Source: GWF2-38-69 sp965228125
Lineage (GTDB): Bacteria; Verrucomicrobiota; Lentisphaeria; Victivallales; GWF2-38-69
DNA: 64,000 bases
NCBI GenBank assembly: GCA_965228125.1
Contig: OZ245791.1
Coordinates: 1,550,001 to 1,614,000 of the forward strand
Direction of reading: 5' to 3'
This document shows positions 26,259-35,437 of the stretch, in pieces. Both the position numbers and the translations under genes were made by a program. The stretch's first letter is position 1. Every line of letters begins with the position of its first letter. The notes beneath the pieces were generated by a model, which was given only the letters and a program-made list of their open reading frames with translations, searched no databases and was not told the origin of the DNA.

Positions 26259-27358
26259 ATATAGGTATCGGCGGAGCCGGAAGCAAACTGGCATCAATTT
26301 CATCTGAAGCAGAATGCGCAATCATCAATGTCTCTGAACTTGAGCTATCAAAGGTCGAAGCCAAGCAGAAAATTCTGGCAGTAACTCATTCAGCAAAAGG
26401 CCAATTGCGAGGATCAGGAAAAAACCCAAAAATTGGGAAAGAAGCTTATATTTCTATAGCTGAAAAACTAAAAGAACTCATTAAGGGAAACATTCTTTTT
26501 ACTTCAACAGGAGGCGGAACCGGCAATGGGATTAGTACGGAAATCCTTTATCATCTTTCAAGACTCGAAGAAGGGCTTAAACCTGAAGACAAGACGATGC
26601 TTTGCCTGATCCTGCCTTATCTTAACCGTGAATCATACGAGTACGTAGAAAACACAATTGAATTTTTAGGCGGGCCCGTCTCGTCCGCAATAGACAGTGG
26701 AAACACGGGGAACATAGTTCTCTTTTCTAATAAGTTGAAATTTGAGGGAAGAATACCTGAATATAGCTTCAATAAAATGATTGCTGATTCTTTAAATTCA
26801 TTTTTAGCGATACCAGTCAAAGGTGAAATGTACAAACTCCTTGACGGACATATAGATTTTGAAGATTTCGATTTATACAAGTCAAAGCCATATTTCAATC
26901 ACTTTACACAGTTTTCTTGGAACCCAGATCTTTCATTTGAAGAACAGCTAAAAGGGAATTTTAATTCATTGCTTCTTACTCCTGAAAGAACTATCGAAGC
27001 AATGTTTCTAATAGAGCTCCCGTCTGCCGAAAAAATTTCAAAATTCTATGATATCTTAGACTATTTTTCTGCAGATAATGTGACTCCAATGTACGGGATA
27101 GTTCATAATCCGGAACTTACAGTACCTCAAATCACAGTTTCTTTGCTATATTCAAGGAAACCGAGAGAACTTGTCGAAGACTTCAAAAAAGTTTCTGATC
27201 AATACACCAGGAACAGGATTAAGAAGTCTCTTGAACAACATGTTGTCCTTCAAAGCCATAAACTTGACAAGATGAATGAAGCAAGAAGAATGGTGGAAGA
27301 AAACGGAAGCAATGCGGGAGATGTTCTGGGATTTCTAAAGAGAGTCGGCAAGCTTTAA
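26255..27358 (+). CDS. FtsZ/TubZ-superfamily (tubulin-like) GTPase
   Basis: A 367-residue tubulin/FtsZ superfamily protein. The N-terminal nucleotide loop is IGIGGAGSKLA (about 3-13), the tubulin signature is TSTGGGTGNGIST (about 86-98), and the catalytic T7 loop appears as GHIDFEDFD (about 197-205), keeping the two acidic residues of FtsZ's NxDFxD. NIVLFSNKLK matches FtsZ's IVIPNDKL strand. It ends in a charged helix with a basic tail rather than FtsZ's FtsA/ZipA-binding peptide. With an overlapping small probable DNA-binding gene upstream, it resembles TubZ of plasmid and phage partition systems, whose filaments move DNA. It could instead be another divergent FtsZ-like protein. Its own family is clear; its role is inferred. 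Confidence 0.85.
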   Translation: MNIGIGGAGSKLASISSEAECAIINVSELELSKVEAKQKILAVTHSAKGQLRGSGKNPKIGKEAYISIAEKLKELIKGNILFTSTGGGTGNGISTEILYHLSRLEEGLKPEDKTMLCLILPYLNRESYEYVENTIEFLGGPVSSAIDSGNTGNIVLFSNKLKFEGRIPEYSFNKMIADSLNSFLAIPVKGEMYKLLDGHIDFEDFDLYKSKPYFNHFTQFSWNPDLSFEEQLKGNFNSLLLTPERTIEAMFLIELPSAEKISKFYDILDYFSADNVTPMYGIVHNPELTVPQITVSLLYSRKPRELVEDFKKVSDQYTRNRIKKSLEQHVVLQSHKLDKMNEARRMVEENGSNAGDVLGFLKRVGKL

Positions 27359-27427
27359 TCAGTTTTCAAATTTATTCACAAAACAACTAGGAGATAGCCC
27401 TATTTTTTGTTTTCGTTCTAAAATTGG

Positions 27428-27467
27428 CCTTTTGAGCAATTTCTTCTAAAGCATACAGCTTAAAAGG
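27428..27467. terminator. Possible terminator between convergent genes
   Basis: CCTTTTGAGC (27428-27437) pairs with GCTTAAAAGG (27458-27467) over 10 bp with one G-U pair and a 20-base loop. It sits between the stops of the tubulin-like gene and the flavoprotein gene. The downstream tract is only moderately T-rich, so activity is uncertain. Confidence 0.3.
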
Positions 27468-27470
27468 TTA

Positions 27471-28706
27471 TTAACCTCTTTTCTGAAATATTAACTGAAA
27501 AATAGTTTTAAATATAAAAAATTTTGAAGGCATGGTTTTCTCAGATAGAATATTTGATACAAACCGTTGCGCTCTTTTGCTCTTGCAAAGAACATTGTAG
27601 AAAGGAACAGATAGGTGTTTTTTTGTAAAAATTACATCAGCAACGCGATATGGCATATATCTGGAAACAACTTGGCGAGTGAGTAAATCTCTATAGTAAA
27701 AAGCTGACTTTCTGTTCTTTTTATTTATCGAGTCTATGATGCTTTTTGATGCCAATATACCTGTTTCCAAAGCCTTTCCTATCCCTTCTCCTGTGAATTG
27801 ATAAGTGGATGAGATTGATTCACCAGCGAAAATAATATTATTAAAGGGCATTTTCTTATAATTGTTTAACCCAGTTCTAAGAAAAGCCCCTTTTGGTTCA
27901 GTTTTCCATTCTCCTCTTGTCTCATGTTTTTGGTTTAAAAATTCAATATTGTCAGCCAGAATTTTTTTGATATCTGTTTTTATATTCAGATTCGTCTTAT
28001 TTCCACATCCGACGTTAAAAATTCCATCTCCCATAGGAAACACCCAAAAGTAGCCTTTTTTTGAAAAATCAAAGAAGATGACCAGAGGTTCAACTATCTT
28101 CCAGTTTGCTTGATAATAGCCTCTCAACGCCACTAAATCAGGTTGTTTGTACGGAAGCTTTCTTGTCTTAAATAAACTTTTGTCATTTTGGCATCCAATG
28201 GCAATTATGACGAATTTTGAATCAATGATAATTTCCTGATTTGTGGATGCGTCGACAAGCGTAGTTTTACATATTCCGGCTTCTTCTTGAATAATGCCTT
28301 TAAATGTTGCGCGTTTGAATGAAGCATTTTTATTCATTAATGCTTCATTCAGTAGCAAATGATCCAATTTTTTTCTTTGAAGGGTAATTATCTCGGAAGC
28401 GATGGTAAAGTGTCTTGAATCTGAAAAAGGATACAATTCTATCCTATTCATAGAATTGCCTTGATTTTTAACTTTTTCCCAAACTCCAATTTCTTTAAGG
28501 CATCGGATAGAATCTCCCGTCAGTCCATCGCCGCATATTTTATCTCTGGGAAAATTTTCTTTATCGACTACTAAAATTTTAAGGTTAGGTTCTGTGGACA
28601 GAGAGATAGCTGAAGCACTTCCTGCCGGACCTGCTCCTATAATTATGACGTCATAGAATTCGTTCTTCAAATAGTTAAAAATAGCTAAAAATAATAAAAA
28701 GGGCAT
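27471..28706 (-). CDS. Geranylgeranyl reductase-family FAD oxidoreductase
   Basis: A roughly 400-residue flavoprotein of the geranylgeranyl reductase/FixC group, which reduces polyprenyl chains or acts in electron transfer. The FAD site is YDVIIIGAGPAGSASAISL; KICGDGLTGDSIRCL is the family's cofactor-near segment, and NIIFAGESISSTYQFTGEGIGKALETG is the conserved second FAD motif (GDAAG-like, here AGES). The ATG at 28706 lies inside a terminator-like hairpin and adds a hydrophobic PFLLFLAIF stretch read from a T-run. A TTG at 28670 would start just before the FAD motif as in relatives, so the true start is uncertain. Likely substrate: a membrane isoprenoid, by family. Confidence 0.78.
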   Translation of the reverse strand: MPFLLFLAIFNYLKNEFYDVIIIGAGPAGSASAISLSTEPNLKILVVDKENFPRDKICGDGLTGDSIRCLKEIGVWEKVKNQGNSMNRIELYPFSDSRHFTIASEIITLQRKKLDHLLLNEALMNKNASFKRATFKGIIQEEAGICKTTLVDASTNQEIIIDSKFVIIAIGCQNDKSLFKTRKLPYKQPDLVALRGYYQANWKIVEPLVIFFDFSKKGYFWVFPMGDGIFNVGCGNKTNLNIKTDIKKILADNIEFLNQKHETRGEWKTEPKGAFLRTGLNNYKKMPFNNIIFAGESISSTYQFTGEGIGKALETGILASKSIIDSINKKNRKSAFYYRDLLTRQVVSRYMPYRVADVIFTKKHLSVPFYNVLCKSKRAQRFVSNILSEKTMPSKFFIFKTIFQLIFQKRG

Positions 28707-28722
28707 ACCCGAAGATACACCC
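28691..28722 (-). terminator. Terminator-like hairpin after RpiB-GlyA gene
   Basis: On the minus strand GGGTGTA and TATGCCC (28701-28722) form a 7-bp stem with two G-U pairs and an 8-base loop, followed by TTTTTATTATTTTT. It lies 26 bases past the RpiB-GlyA stop and covers the annotated ATG of the next gene. Confidence 0.5.
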
Positions 28723-28748
28723 TAAAATCAAATGGGAAAACCCTAGTA

Positions 28749-30467
28749 TTAAAATTCTGGCATTGGATAATTAGCGATAAATTTCTTGACTTCAGAAGAA
28801 ATTTTTGCTAATTCCATTTCATCGTTCATGTGCTCGACAGCCCTATTTATCCATTTAGCTATAAATACCATATCTTCTTCTTTAAGCCCCCTCGTGGTAA
28901 TAGCCGGAGTGCCGATTCTGATTCCGCTTGTAATAAATGGTTTTTCCGGATCGAAAGGAATCATATTTTTATTGACAGTTATTCCTGCTTTATCAAGGGA
29001 GATGCCTACAGCTTTGCCAGTGGCATTTTTCGGGCGAAGGTCAACAAGCATGAGATGGTTATCAGTGCCGCCTGACACTATTCTGAAACCACAGTTGGTA
29101 AGTTCTTTAGCAAGTCTCTTGGCATTTGTTATAACTTGTTGCTGATAATCCTTGAACCCTGATGACATGGCTTCATGGAAGCAAACTGCCTTTGCCGCAA
29201 TGATATGCATGAGAGGTCCTCCCTGCATTCCAGGAAATACTTTAGAGTTAACATCTTTAATATATTTTTCCTTGCAAAGGACTAGCCCACCGCGCGGGCC
29301 TCTAAGAGACTTATGGGTCGTTGACGTGACTATATCGGAGTAAGGAACAGGACTTGGATGTAGACCTGCAGCTACAAGGCCTGCTATGTGAGCCATATCA
29401 ACAAAAAGTTTTGCTCCAACCTTGTCAGCAATTTGCCGAAATCTTGGGAAGTCTATAATTCTCGGATAAGCACTTGCGCCGGCAATGATCATTTTAGGTT
29501 TGTGTTCAAGCGCGAGAGCCTCAACCTTATCATAATCAATGGTCTCTGTTTCTTTTGAAACCCCGTAAGGTATTATTTTATAGAACATTCCGCTGAAGTT
29601 GAGAGGATGCCCGTGAGTTAGGTGTCCGCCGTGGGCTAAATCCATTGAAAGAACCGTATCTCCCGGGTTAACCAGAGTGTAATATGCTGCCATATTTGCC
29701 TGGCTTCCTGAGTGAGGCTGAACATTTGCTGCCTCAGCTCCGAAAAGTTTGCAAGCTCTTTCAATGGCAAGAGACTCTGCCTTGTCAACAAATTCACAGC
29801 CGCTGTAATACCTTTTTGCAGGATATCCTTCAGCGTATTTATTGGTAAGAACGCTCCCTTGAGCGGCTCTTACTGCTGTGCTTGCGAAATTTTCAGATGC
29901 GATGAGTTCCAACCCATTCGATTGCCTTTCATTTTCCTCGTCAATAAATTGGGCTATTTCTGGATCAACTGTGCGGATTGCAGCTATTTCATCATAGGAA
30001 TTTTTTTCTATCTTTTCTAGTCTTCTTACATGGCGTGTTTCATTAGTGAAAGGGGTACTGAGCCAAAGTTTGGCCAATGAAAGGGCTTTTTCCAGATCAA
30101 TGTAATCAGCGGGAAGCACAAGCAAATTAGCGCAGTTATGCTCTCTGCAAGCTTTAGCAAAACCTTCATTCAGTACTAACGCAGCCCTGACATAATTAAA
30201 TCTATTTGCATTGATTGTCATTCCTACGCCGCTTCTGCAAATAAGAATACCACAAACATTTTCGCCTTTGGATATTTTTTCAGCTAATCTTGAAGCGTAA
30301 TCGCAGTAATCATCAGCAGGATCGAAAGATTTTGGTCCTATATCTTTTATTTTATATCCGGATTCTTGTAATTTCTTAGCCAAGAAATTTTTCATCTCAA
30401 GCCCACCGTGATCTGTTGAGATAAGGATTTCCATGTTTTTGTCGAAACGATCTTCAATTTTTTTCAT
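28749..30467 (-). CDS. RpiB-GlyA fusion: ribose-5-phosphate isomerase B / serine hydroxymethyltransferase
   Basis: A 572-residue two-enzyme fusion. Residues about 12-150 match RpiB, interconverting ribulose- and ribose-5-phosphate: ISTDHGGLEMKNFL, DYASRLAEKI and GILICRSGVGMTINANR, where the usual CGTG is CRSG but the catalytic Cys remains. Residues about 160-572 match GlyA, converting serine and tetrahydrofolate to glycine and methylene-tetrahydrofolate: GLELIASENF, QPHSGSQAN, MAHIAGLVAAG and TSTTHKSLRGPRGG with the pyridoxal-phosphate lysine. Both parts look active. A GGAG site precedes the ATG. Linking a pentose enzyme to one-carbon supply suggests coupling to purine synthesis, an inference. 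Confidence 0.93.
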   Translation of the reverse strand: MKKIEDRFDKNMEILISTDHGGLEMKNFLAKKLQESGYKIKDIGPKSFDPADDYCDYASRLAEKISKGENVCGILICRSGVGMTINANRFNYVRAALVLNEGFAKACREHNCANLLVLPADYIDLEKALSLAKLWLSTPFTNETRHVRRLEKIEKNSYDEIAAIRTVDPEIAQFIDEENERQSNGLELIASENFASTAVRAAQGSVLTNKYAEGYPAKRYYSGCEFVDKAESLAIERACKLFGAEAANVQPHSGSQANMAAYYTLVNPGDTVLSMDLAHGGHLTHGHPLNFSGMFYKIIPYGVSKETETIDYDKVEALALEHKPKMIIAGASAYPRIIDFPRFRQIADKVGAKLFVDMAHIAGLVAAGLHPSPVPYSDIVTSTTHKSLRGPRGGLVLCKEKYIKDVNSKVFPGMQGGPLMHIIAAKAVCFHEAMSSGFKDYQQQVITNAKRLAKELTNCGFRIVSGGTDNHLMLVDLRPKNATGKAVGISLDKAGITVNKNMIPFDPEKPFITSGIRIGTPAITTRGLKEEDMVFIAKWINRAVEHMNDEMELAKISSEVKKFIANYPMPEF

Positions 30468-30520
30468 GTATGAATACTCCTAATTGATGATTTAGTTATC
30501 TCTTAATATAAATTACTTAA

Positions 30521-30979
30521 TTATTTATCAATAACACTATCATATAAATTGCATAAATGTTCTTTCATTTCTGTAAAGCATTCTCTGTAGGTTTCTAAAT
30601 CTCCACCGAATGGGTCAAAGACCCCCGATGACAGGTTTGAAAATTCGCTTAGGAGTTTTATTTGTGGTTTTTTATCTAAGTCAGATAATAACCTTTGAAC
30701 ATTCAGGAAATGATTTTGCGTCATTACAATAACTAAATCCGACCATTCCAGAAGGGCGGAAGTCAATTGCTGGCTTCTATGGGGTCTTAAATTTATCCCG
30801 TACTGATCTAAGGTCCTAATGGCGTTTTCGGAAGCAAGGCAATTATTGCTGGCTCTTATTCCTGCAGATTGAATATTGATAATGTTTTTATGCGTATGTT
30901 GACCGCACAGATGGCGAAAAAAAAACTCAGCCATAGGACTTCTGCAAGTATTCCCTGTACAGATAAAAAGAATATTCAT
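30521..30979 (-). CDS. Low-molecular-weight protein (tyrosine/arginine) phosphatase
   Basis: A 152-residue LMW-PTP family phosphatase. The P-loop FICTGNTCRSPMAEFFF (C-x5-R at Cys7-Arg13) is at the N-terminus and the general-acid DP motif appears as VFDPFGGDLETYRECF near the end. The Thr following CTGN resembles YwlE-type arginine phosphatases (CTGNTCRSPMAE), so phospho-Arg or phospho-Tyr are both possible substrates. It sits 12 bases after the debranching enzyme gene. Confidence 0.92.
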   Translation of the reverse strand: MNILFICTGNTCRSPMAEFFFRHLCGQHTHKNIINIQSAGIRASNNCLASENAIRTLDQYGINLRPHRSQQLTSALLEWSDLVIVMTQNHFLNVQRLLSDLDKKPQIKLLSEFSNLSSGVFDPFGGDLETYRECFTEMKEHLCNLYDSVIDK

Positions 30980-30991
30980 AAAAAACTTAAA

Positions 30992-33900
30992 TCAATTAGG
31001 ATGCAAGATTTTCCAGACGCGATAATATTCTGTCACTCCCCATGCCTGAGCATCACAGCCTTTTTGGTTGTGAGGGAAGCTCCCATCTAGAATTTCAGGC
31101 AAATGCCCCAAGCATCCTTTTTCGAAAATAGTTGAAGCAGAAGCAAGTACACTAACAGCGTGAGAAAGGCCGCTTTTACCGTATATTTTATAGAAAGCTT
31201 CAGAATATGAAGGGAACGGCCAAGTCCAAGCGGTTCCATTATGATACGCCGGTTTTCTTCTCGTATCTTCATCTCCAGAATATTGTCCCCAGTAAGGAGC
31301 TGAAGGATCGTTCAACAAATTTCCATCATTCCCATACACGGGTAGTTTGAAGCGGACTTTTCTGTCGGCTAAACTTCGAATTGCTCCAGGTATAAGCAGA
31401 TCATAACTTGTTTCCAAAACCGTTTTTGAAAGTTCAACGTCATCTAAAGCACCAAGAGTAATAGCAAAAAGCTGATTACATCTTATATGGTCATCGGCTT
31501 CTGATTGAGCAGCAGTTTTGAATCCTTCACAGTGCAGACAATCTGACAAGTATCTCAGCCCAGTCTTTTGCCCTAATGTATTATAATAATCAGAAACATA
31601 ATACTTTAAGATCGATTCTTTTACTTTCTTCGCCTTTTTACCCCAACTGTTTTTCTCTTTATCAGTTTCTGCAAGGAATTTCAAAGCGTAGAACCAAAGG
31701 GCTTGTATTTCAATAGGATAACCTTCTCTGGGCGTTCCTGCAGGATAGTTAGTGTCCATCCATGTAAAATGTGGAGGGCTATAAACAAGCATGGATTCTT
31801 CGTCAACTTTTATTCCGTTTGAAGTGCCTGCAAGATAATTGTTAGCTAACGATTTGAGTACATCAAAGATGGTTCTCTTGTCATCGACTTTTTCATCTAG
31901 CAGATCATTGTTTTTTACAGTCATGCAGTAGTCGCTGCATCCGACAAAAAACCACAGTTGGGCATCAGAAGTATCTCTATTTCCAATAGTCTCACCGTGA
32001 ATAATGTTTGGGAGAGTCCCATTTTCTTCGTATTTAGCAAACTGTAAAAGAATTTTTTTGACGTCTTTAATAAAACCGACTGAGATTAAACCTCTTACGC
32101 AAATAAGAGTATCTCTTCCCCAGTCCAAGAACCATGGATAACCGGCAATGACAGTTTTAAGGCTGTCACGTTTGACAATAAATTCCCTAATTGCCCTGAT
32201 TAAGACATGATCTACTTTATCGCCTGAGTGTTCAAGAAGGTATTTAAAATTAATGCTTTCTTTTGCATCAATCTCTGTTTTTTCTTTATCTGTATTAATT
32301 TGAGCAAGAATTTTTATATGCTCTCCACCATACAGATCTATGTGGAAATAACCAGGGCTGTAAAGATCAGAGGTTGACTCCATTCCTCTGTCCTTTTCGA
32401 TTTCGTGTCCAATTGAGTATTTACATTCAGCACTTCTCTTGAAAACCCCCTTGGTTGTCAAAAGCACTAATTCTCTATTTGTATCAGGCTTAAAAGAAAA
32501 TCCTTTATTGGAATGAGTAATGGATTTTTCCCATTTTGACAAAAGAGCTTCATCAAGCTTTGTGTTGCCATGGAAGCTTCTGTCTTCAATATCGGGACGA
32601 ACAACCATAAATATTTGTGAGTCATCAGATACGCTTGAACCTAACTTATCATCAGGATGCCTATAGAAGTTTAGTGAGATTGAATTTTTTCCATTGTGCA
32701 TTACTACAGATATACTTAGATCAACATATTGCCCATTGCCTACTGGTACATGGAAAGTCCATGTGCCTCCTCCATCTACGTTGAGCATAAATTTAACAAG
32801 ATTGTCAGTCTTTAATTCTACGGATCTACCCTGATGAAGAATCCATGCCCTGCATCTTGTAAACATGATATGCCTGTCGATGGGTACCTCAGTATTTAAG
32901 TTGGCAGCAAGAAGAGCTTCATACTTACTGTTTATTTCTCCCCATTTAAGTGCAATATGCGACATCCCGCCTCTAGAATTTCCATCAAGGAAAGTTCCGG
33001 ATTGATTTCTAATCTGGCTATTGGCAAGGACTGTCTTAAAAGCTGGAACATCAGGGGCCAGGTAAATTATTTCAGATGAATTTCTTATAGTTTTTCCTTT
33101 GCCGTAAACTGATATGGAAAATTTATGCGTCTTATGTTCATCTAGCCTCATTTTAGGAGGAACAATAATGAAAAAATATTCTCCCTTTGAGTTCCTCAAG
33201 CTTCCCCTGTAGAGCAGAACTTTCTTATCGTTACTGAGCTTAAAATGGAACCTGTGTTTTGCAGTAATCAGGACAAGATTATTAGGTGGTACTATTAATG
33301 ATCTGCTAGCGTCATTTGGCCATGTCCAGCGGATAACTGGAACAGGCTCATTTTTTGAAAAAAGTGACTTACAGAACTCTTCAGGGCTTTTAAGAAGTTT
33401 ATTTTCTATGCCTTCCAAATCTTGGCCTGAAACAATTATTGTTCCATTTTTCCACCTCAGAATATCAAGTGCGCTGGCTTTTGCCCTTTGAAGCTCTATT
33501 CTGTCAGGTACAAGAACATTCTTTGTTTCAGACTCATTTACTTTTGAAAAATCTTCCTGATCGAAACAGAAGCACATTACAGCGCCAGCCTTAAGATTGA
33601 AGATAGCGCCTGAACCAAGAGTTGTTTCCGATATAAGATCAAACAGGAAATCACTTCCAAGCTCAGTTAAATCATATGAACTAAGATCAATGTTAATTTG
33701 ATTGACGCAATCTAAATTAATGACTATAAGCAATTTGTTCTTATTTTCCTCGCAACTTCTTATAAACATCAGGACTTTTTCATTTCTTGAGTCAAGAAAT
33801 TTTATTTGAGCTCTCCTATAAAAAGCTTTATGTGAAATAAGAATAGCATTCAGTCTTCTTATAAAATCAACTTGGTTTTCTTTAGCTCCCCAATTCAAAG

Positions 33901-35302
33901 CGCATGCTTCATGGACATCTATCTTTTCCTTGGCATACCATTCTACTCCGTTAGTAAAACCAAATCCACCGTTATCTGAGAGAAGGGCGCAAAGGCCTGT
34001 TCTCATCCTCGCATAAATATTGGAAGTTGCAGCAAGTCTCATATTATCATGAGTTTCAGCATAGTGAAACATTATCCCGTCTCTAATGCTTGTCTGGTGC
34101 GAAGTATTAGCGATATAATTTTCTATTTGAGCCCTGCTATAATTTTGAAAAAGTTCAGAATAAGCCCAGTTCATGTTAGCTTTATTAAGCAAATTAAGCG
34201 TAATTTGAGGGTCTCCGCCTAGCCCTTCCAAAAGAAATATTGTATCAGGGTATTCATTTCTAACTTTTGCTATTATATAATCCCATGCCTCAAACGGAAT
34301 CATATACCCTGCATCACATCTAAAGCCATCAACACCTCTCGATGTCCATATAAGGAACATTTCTGCAAGGTACTCCCAAAGTTTTGGGTGCTTGTGATTC
34401 AATTCTGTAAGGTCTCCCCATGTTACACCCCAGGCACCAGGACAAACAATAGTGCCATCAGCTTCTCTAAGAAGCCATTCCGGATGCTCTTCATGAAGTT
34501 TAGCTGCCCATCCGACATGGTTAATAGCTACATCAATAATGAGTTTGGCATTTCGCTTGTGGATAGCGTCAATTAGTTCAATGAACTGCTCAAGCGGCGT
34601 GGCTCTTTTATCAAATTCAGCCAGAGAAGGATCAATATCAGTAAAATCCAATGAAGCATAAGGACTTCCGTATCTGCCCATTCTTGCATAAACTGTAGGT
34701 GTAGGATTTATAGGCAAAATATGGATTATTCTACAACTAAGAGTTTCTATGATGAAGTCAAGTTCTTTTATAAGGTCCCTAAATGTCCCGGAAGGTGGGA
34801 TAATAGTAAATCCTTCCTTATCGTATTTCCTCATTTCCTCCACTGAAAAACCATCTATTTGCTGGGAAACAGCGAAATTTTTATTTGGCCCGAACTGCCT
34901 TGGAAAAGCGCAGTAAACACTATTTGCGCAACAATATTCCGCAGGTTCTACATTGATTGAAACATTATCGTATCCAGGCCAAACTGCATCTATCTCATTT
35001 TCGGGAACAAATAGCGTAATAGCTTCAAAATGGCCAACTTCAACTAGAGAAAGGTGCACTGAATACTCAGTGTCTGACTCTTTCATCATAGGCAAATCAT
35101 ACCAATCCTGAGCTTTTATTGCCTTTTGTGATTTAACGTAACGTATTATTTCTTTGCGCTTAACAGAAGCTCTTCCTATGTTAGTCCTTAAAAACGCTTT
35201 ACCTTTTATGGGTTTGTTAAGAGTAAGCTTGAAAAGGATAGTATCTCCTCGAAAATATAATTTATGTTCTCCGACATTTGGGCTTTGTTTTATCTGAAGC
35301 AT
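30992..35302 (-). CDS. Bifunctional glycogen debranching enzyme (GH13 + GH133)
   Basis: A 1436-residue protein with the layout of eukaryote-type glycogen debranchers. A starting beta domain leads into a GH13 alpha-amylase-type barrel at about 170-520, with IDVAINHVGW, GFRCDAGYM (nucleophile Asp), IFLLEGLGG (acid/base Glu) and YAETHDN, giving 4-alpha-glucanotransferase activity. A beta-rich linker follows. The C-terminal (alpha/alpha)6 GH133 part, about 1050-1430, carries YPWFLDWGRDTLICVRGL, the TSDAQLWFF segment, WMDTNYPAGTPREGYPIEIQALW and HNGTAWTWPFPSY, giving amylo-alpha-1,6-glucosidase activity. It would shorten glycogen branches in the cytosol. A phosphatase gene follows closely. Confidence 0.9.
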   Translation of the reverse strand: MLQIKQSPNVGEHKLYFRGDTILFKLTLNKPIKGKAFLRTNIGRASVKRKEIIRYVKSQKAIKAQDWYDLPMMKESDTEYSVHLSLVEVGHFEAITLFVPENEIDAVWPGYDNVSINVEPAEYCCANSVYCAFPRQFGPNKNFAVSQQIDGFSVEEMRKYDKEGFTIIPPSGTFRDLIKELDFIIETLSCRIIHILPINPTPTVYARMGRYGSPYASLDFTDIDPSLAEFDKRATPLEQFIELIDAIHKRNAKLIIDVAINHVGWAAKLHEEHPEWLLREADGTIVCPGAWGVTWGDLTELNHKHPKLWEYLAEMFLIWTSRGVDGFRCDAGYMIPFEAWDYIIAKVRNEYPDTIFLLEGLGGDPQITLNLLNKANMNWAYSELFQNYSRAQIENYIANTSHQTSIRDGIMFHYAETHDNMRLAATSNIYARMRTGLCALLSDNGGFGFTNGVEWYAKEKIDVHEACALNWGAKENQVDFIRRLNAILISHKAFYRRAQIKFLDSRNEKVLMFIRSCEENKNKLLIVINLDCVNQINIDLSSYDLTELGSDFLFDLISETTLGSGAIFNLKAGAVMCFCFDQEDFSKVNESETKNVLVPDRIELQRAKASALDILRWKNGTIIVSGQDLEGIENKLLKSPEEFCKSLFSKNEPVPVIRWTWPNDASRSLIVPPNNLVLITAKHRFHFKLSNDKKVLLYRGSLRNSKGEYFFIIVPPKMRLDEHKTHKFSISVYGKGKTIRNSSEIIYLAPDVPAFKTVLANSQIRNQSGTFLDGNSRGGMSHIALKWGEINSKYEALLAANLNTEVPIDRHIMFTRCRAWILHQGRSVELKTDNLVKFMLNVDGGGTWTFHVPVGNGQYVDLSISVVMHNGKNSISLNFYRHPDDKLGSSVSDDSQIFMVVRPDIEDRSFHGNTKLDEALLSKWEKSITHSNKGFSFKPDTNRELVLLTTKGVFKRSAECKYSIGHEIEKDRGMESTSDLYSPGYFHIDLYGGEHIKILAQINTDKEKTEIDAKESINFKYLLEHSGDKVDHVLIRAIREFIVKRDSLKTVIAGYPWFLDWGRDTLICVRGLISVGFIKDVKKILLQFAKYEENGTLPNIIHGETIGNRDTSDAQLWFFVGCSDYCMTVKNNDLLDEKVDDKRTIFDVLKSLANNYLAGTSNGIKVDEESMLVYSPPHFTWMDTNYPAGTPREGYPIEIQALWFYALKFLAETDKEKNSWGKKAKKVKESILKYYVSDYYNTLGQKTGLRYLSDCLHCEGFKTAAQSEADDHIRCNQLFAITLGALDDVELSKTVLETSYDLLIPGAIRSLADRKVRFKLPVYGNDGNLLNDPSAPYWGQYSGDEDTRRKPAYHNGTAWTWPFPSYSEAFYKIYGKSGLSHAVSVLASASTIFEKGCLGHLPEILDGSFPHNQKGCDAQAWGVTEYYRVWKILHPN

Positions 35303-35437
35303 TTTCTCTCCTAAATTAAGCTATAATCTAGAACGATTTTCATAAAATTATAGCTTAATTTTGATAAAAATTAGTTCACTTTAAGTGATTTGCCTTTTAA
35401 TATCACATAATCAATAACACCATTTAGGCTTATTTTA

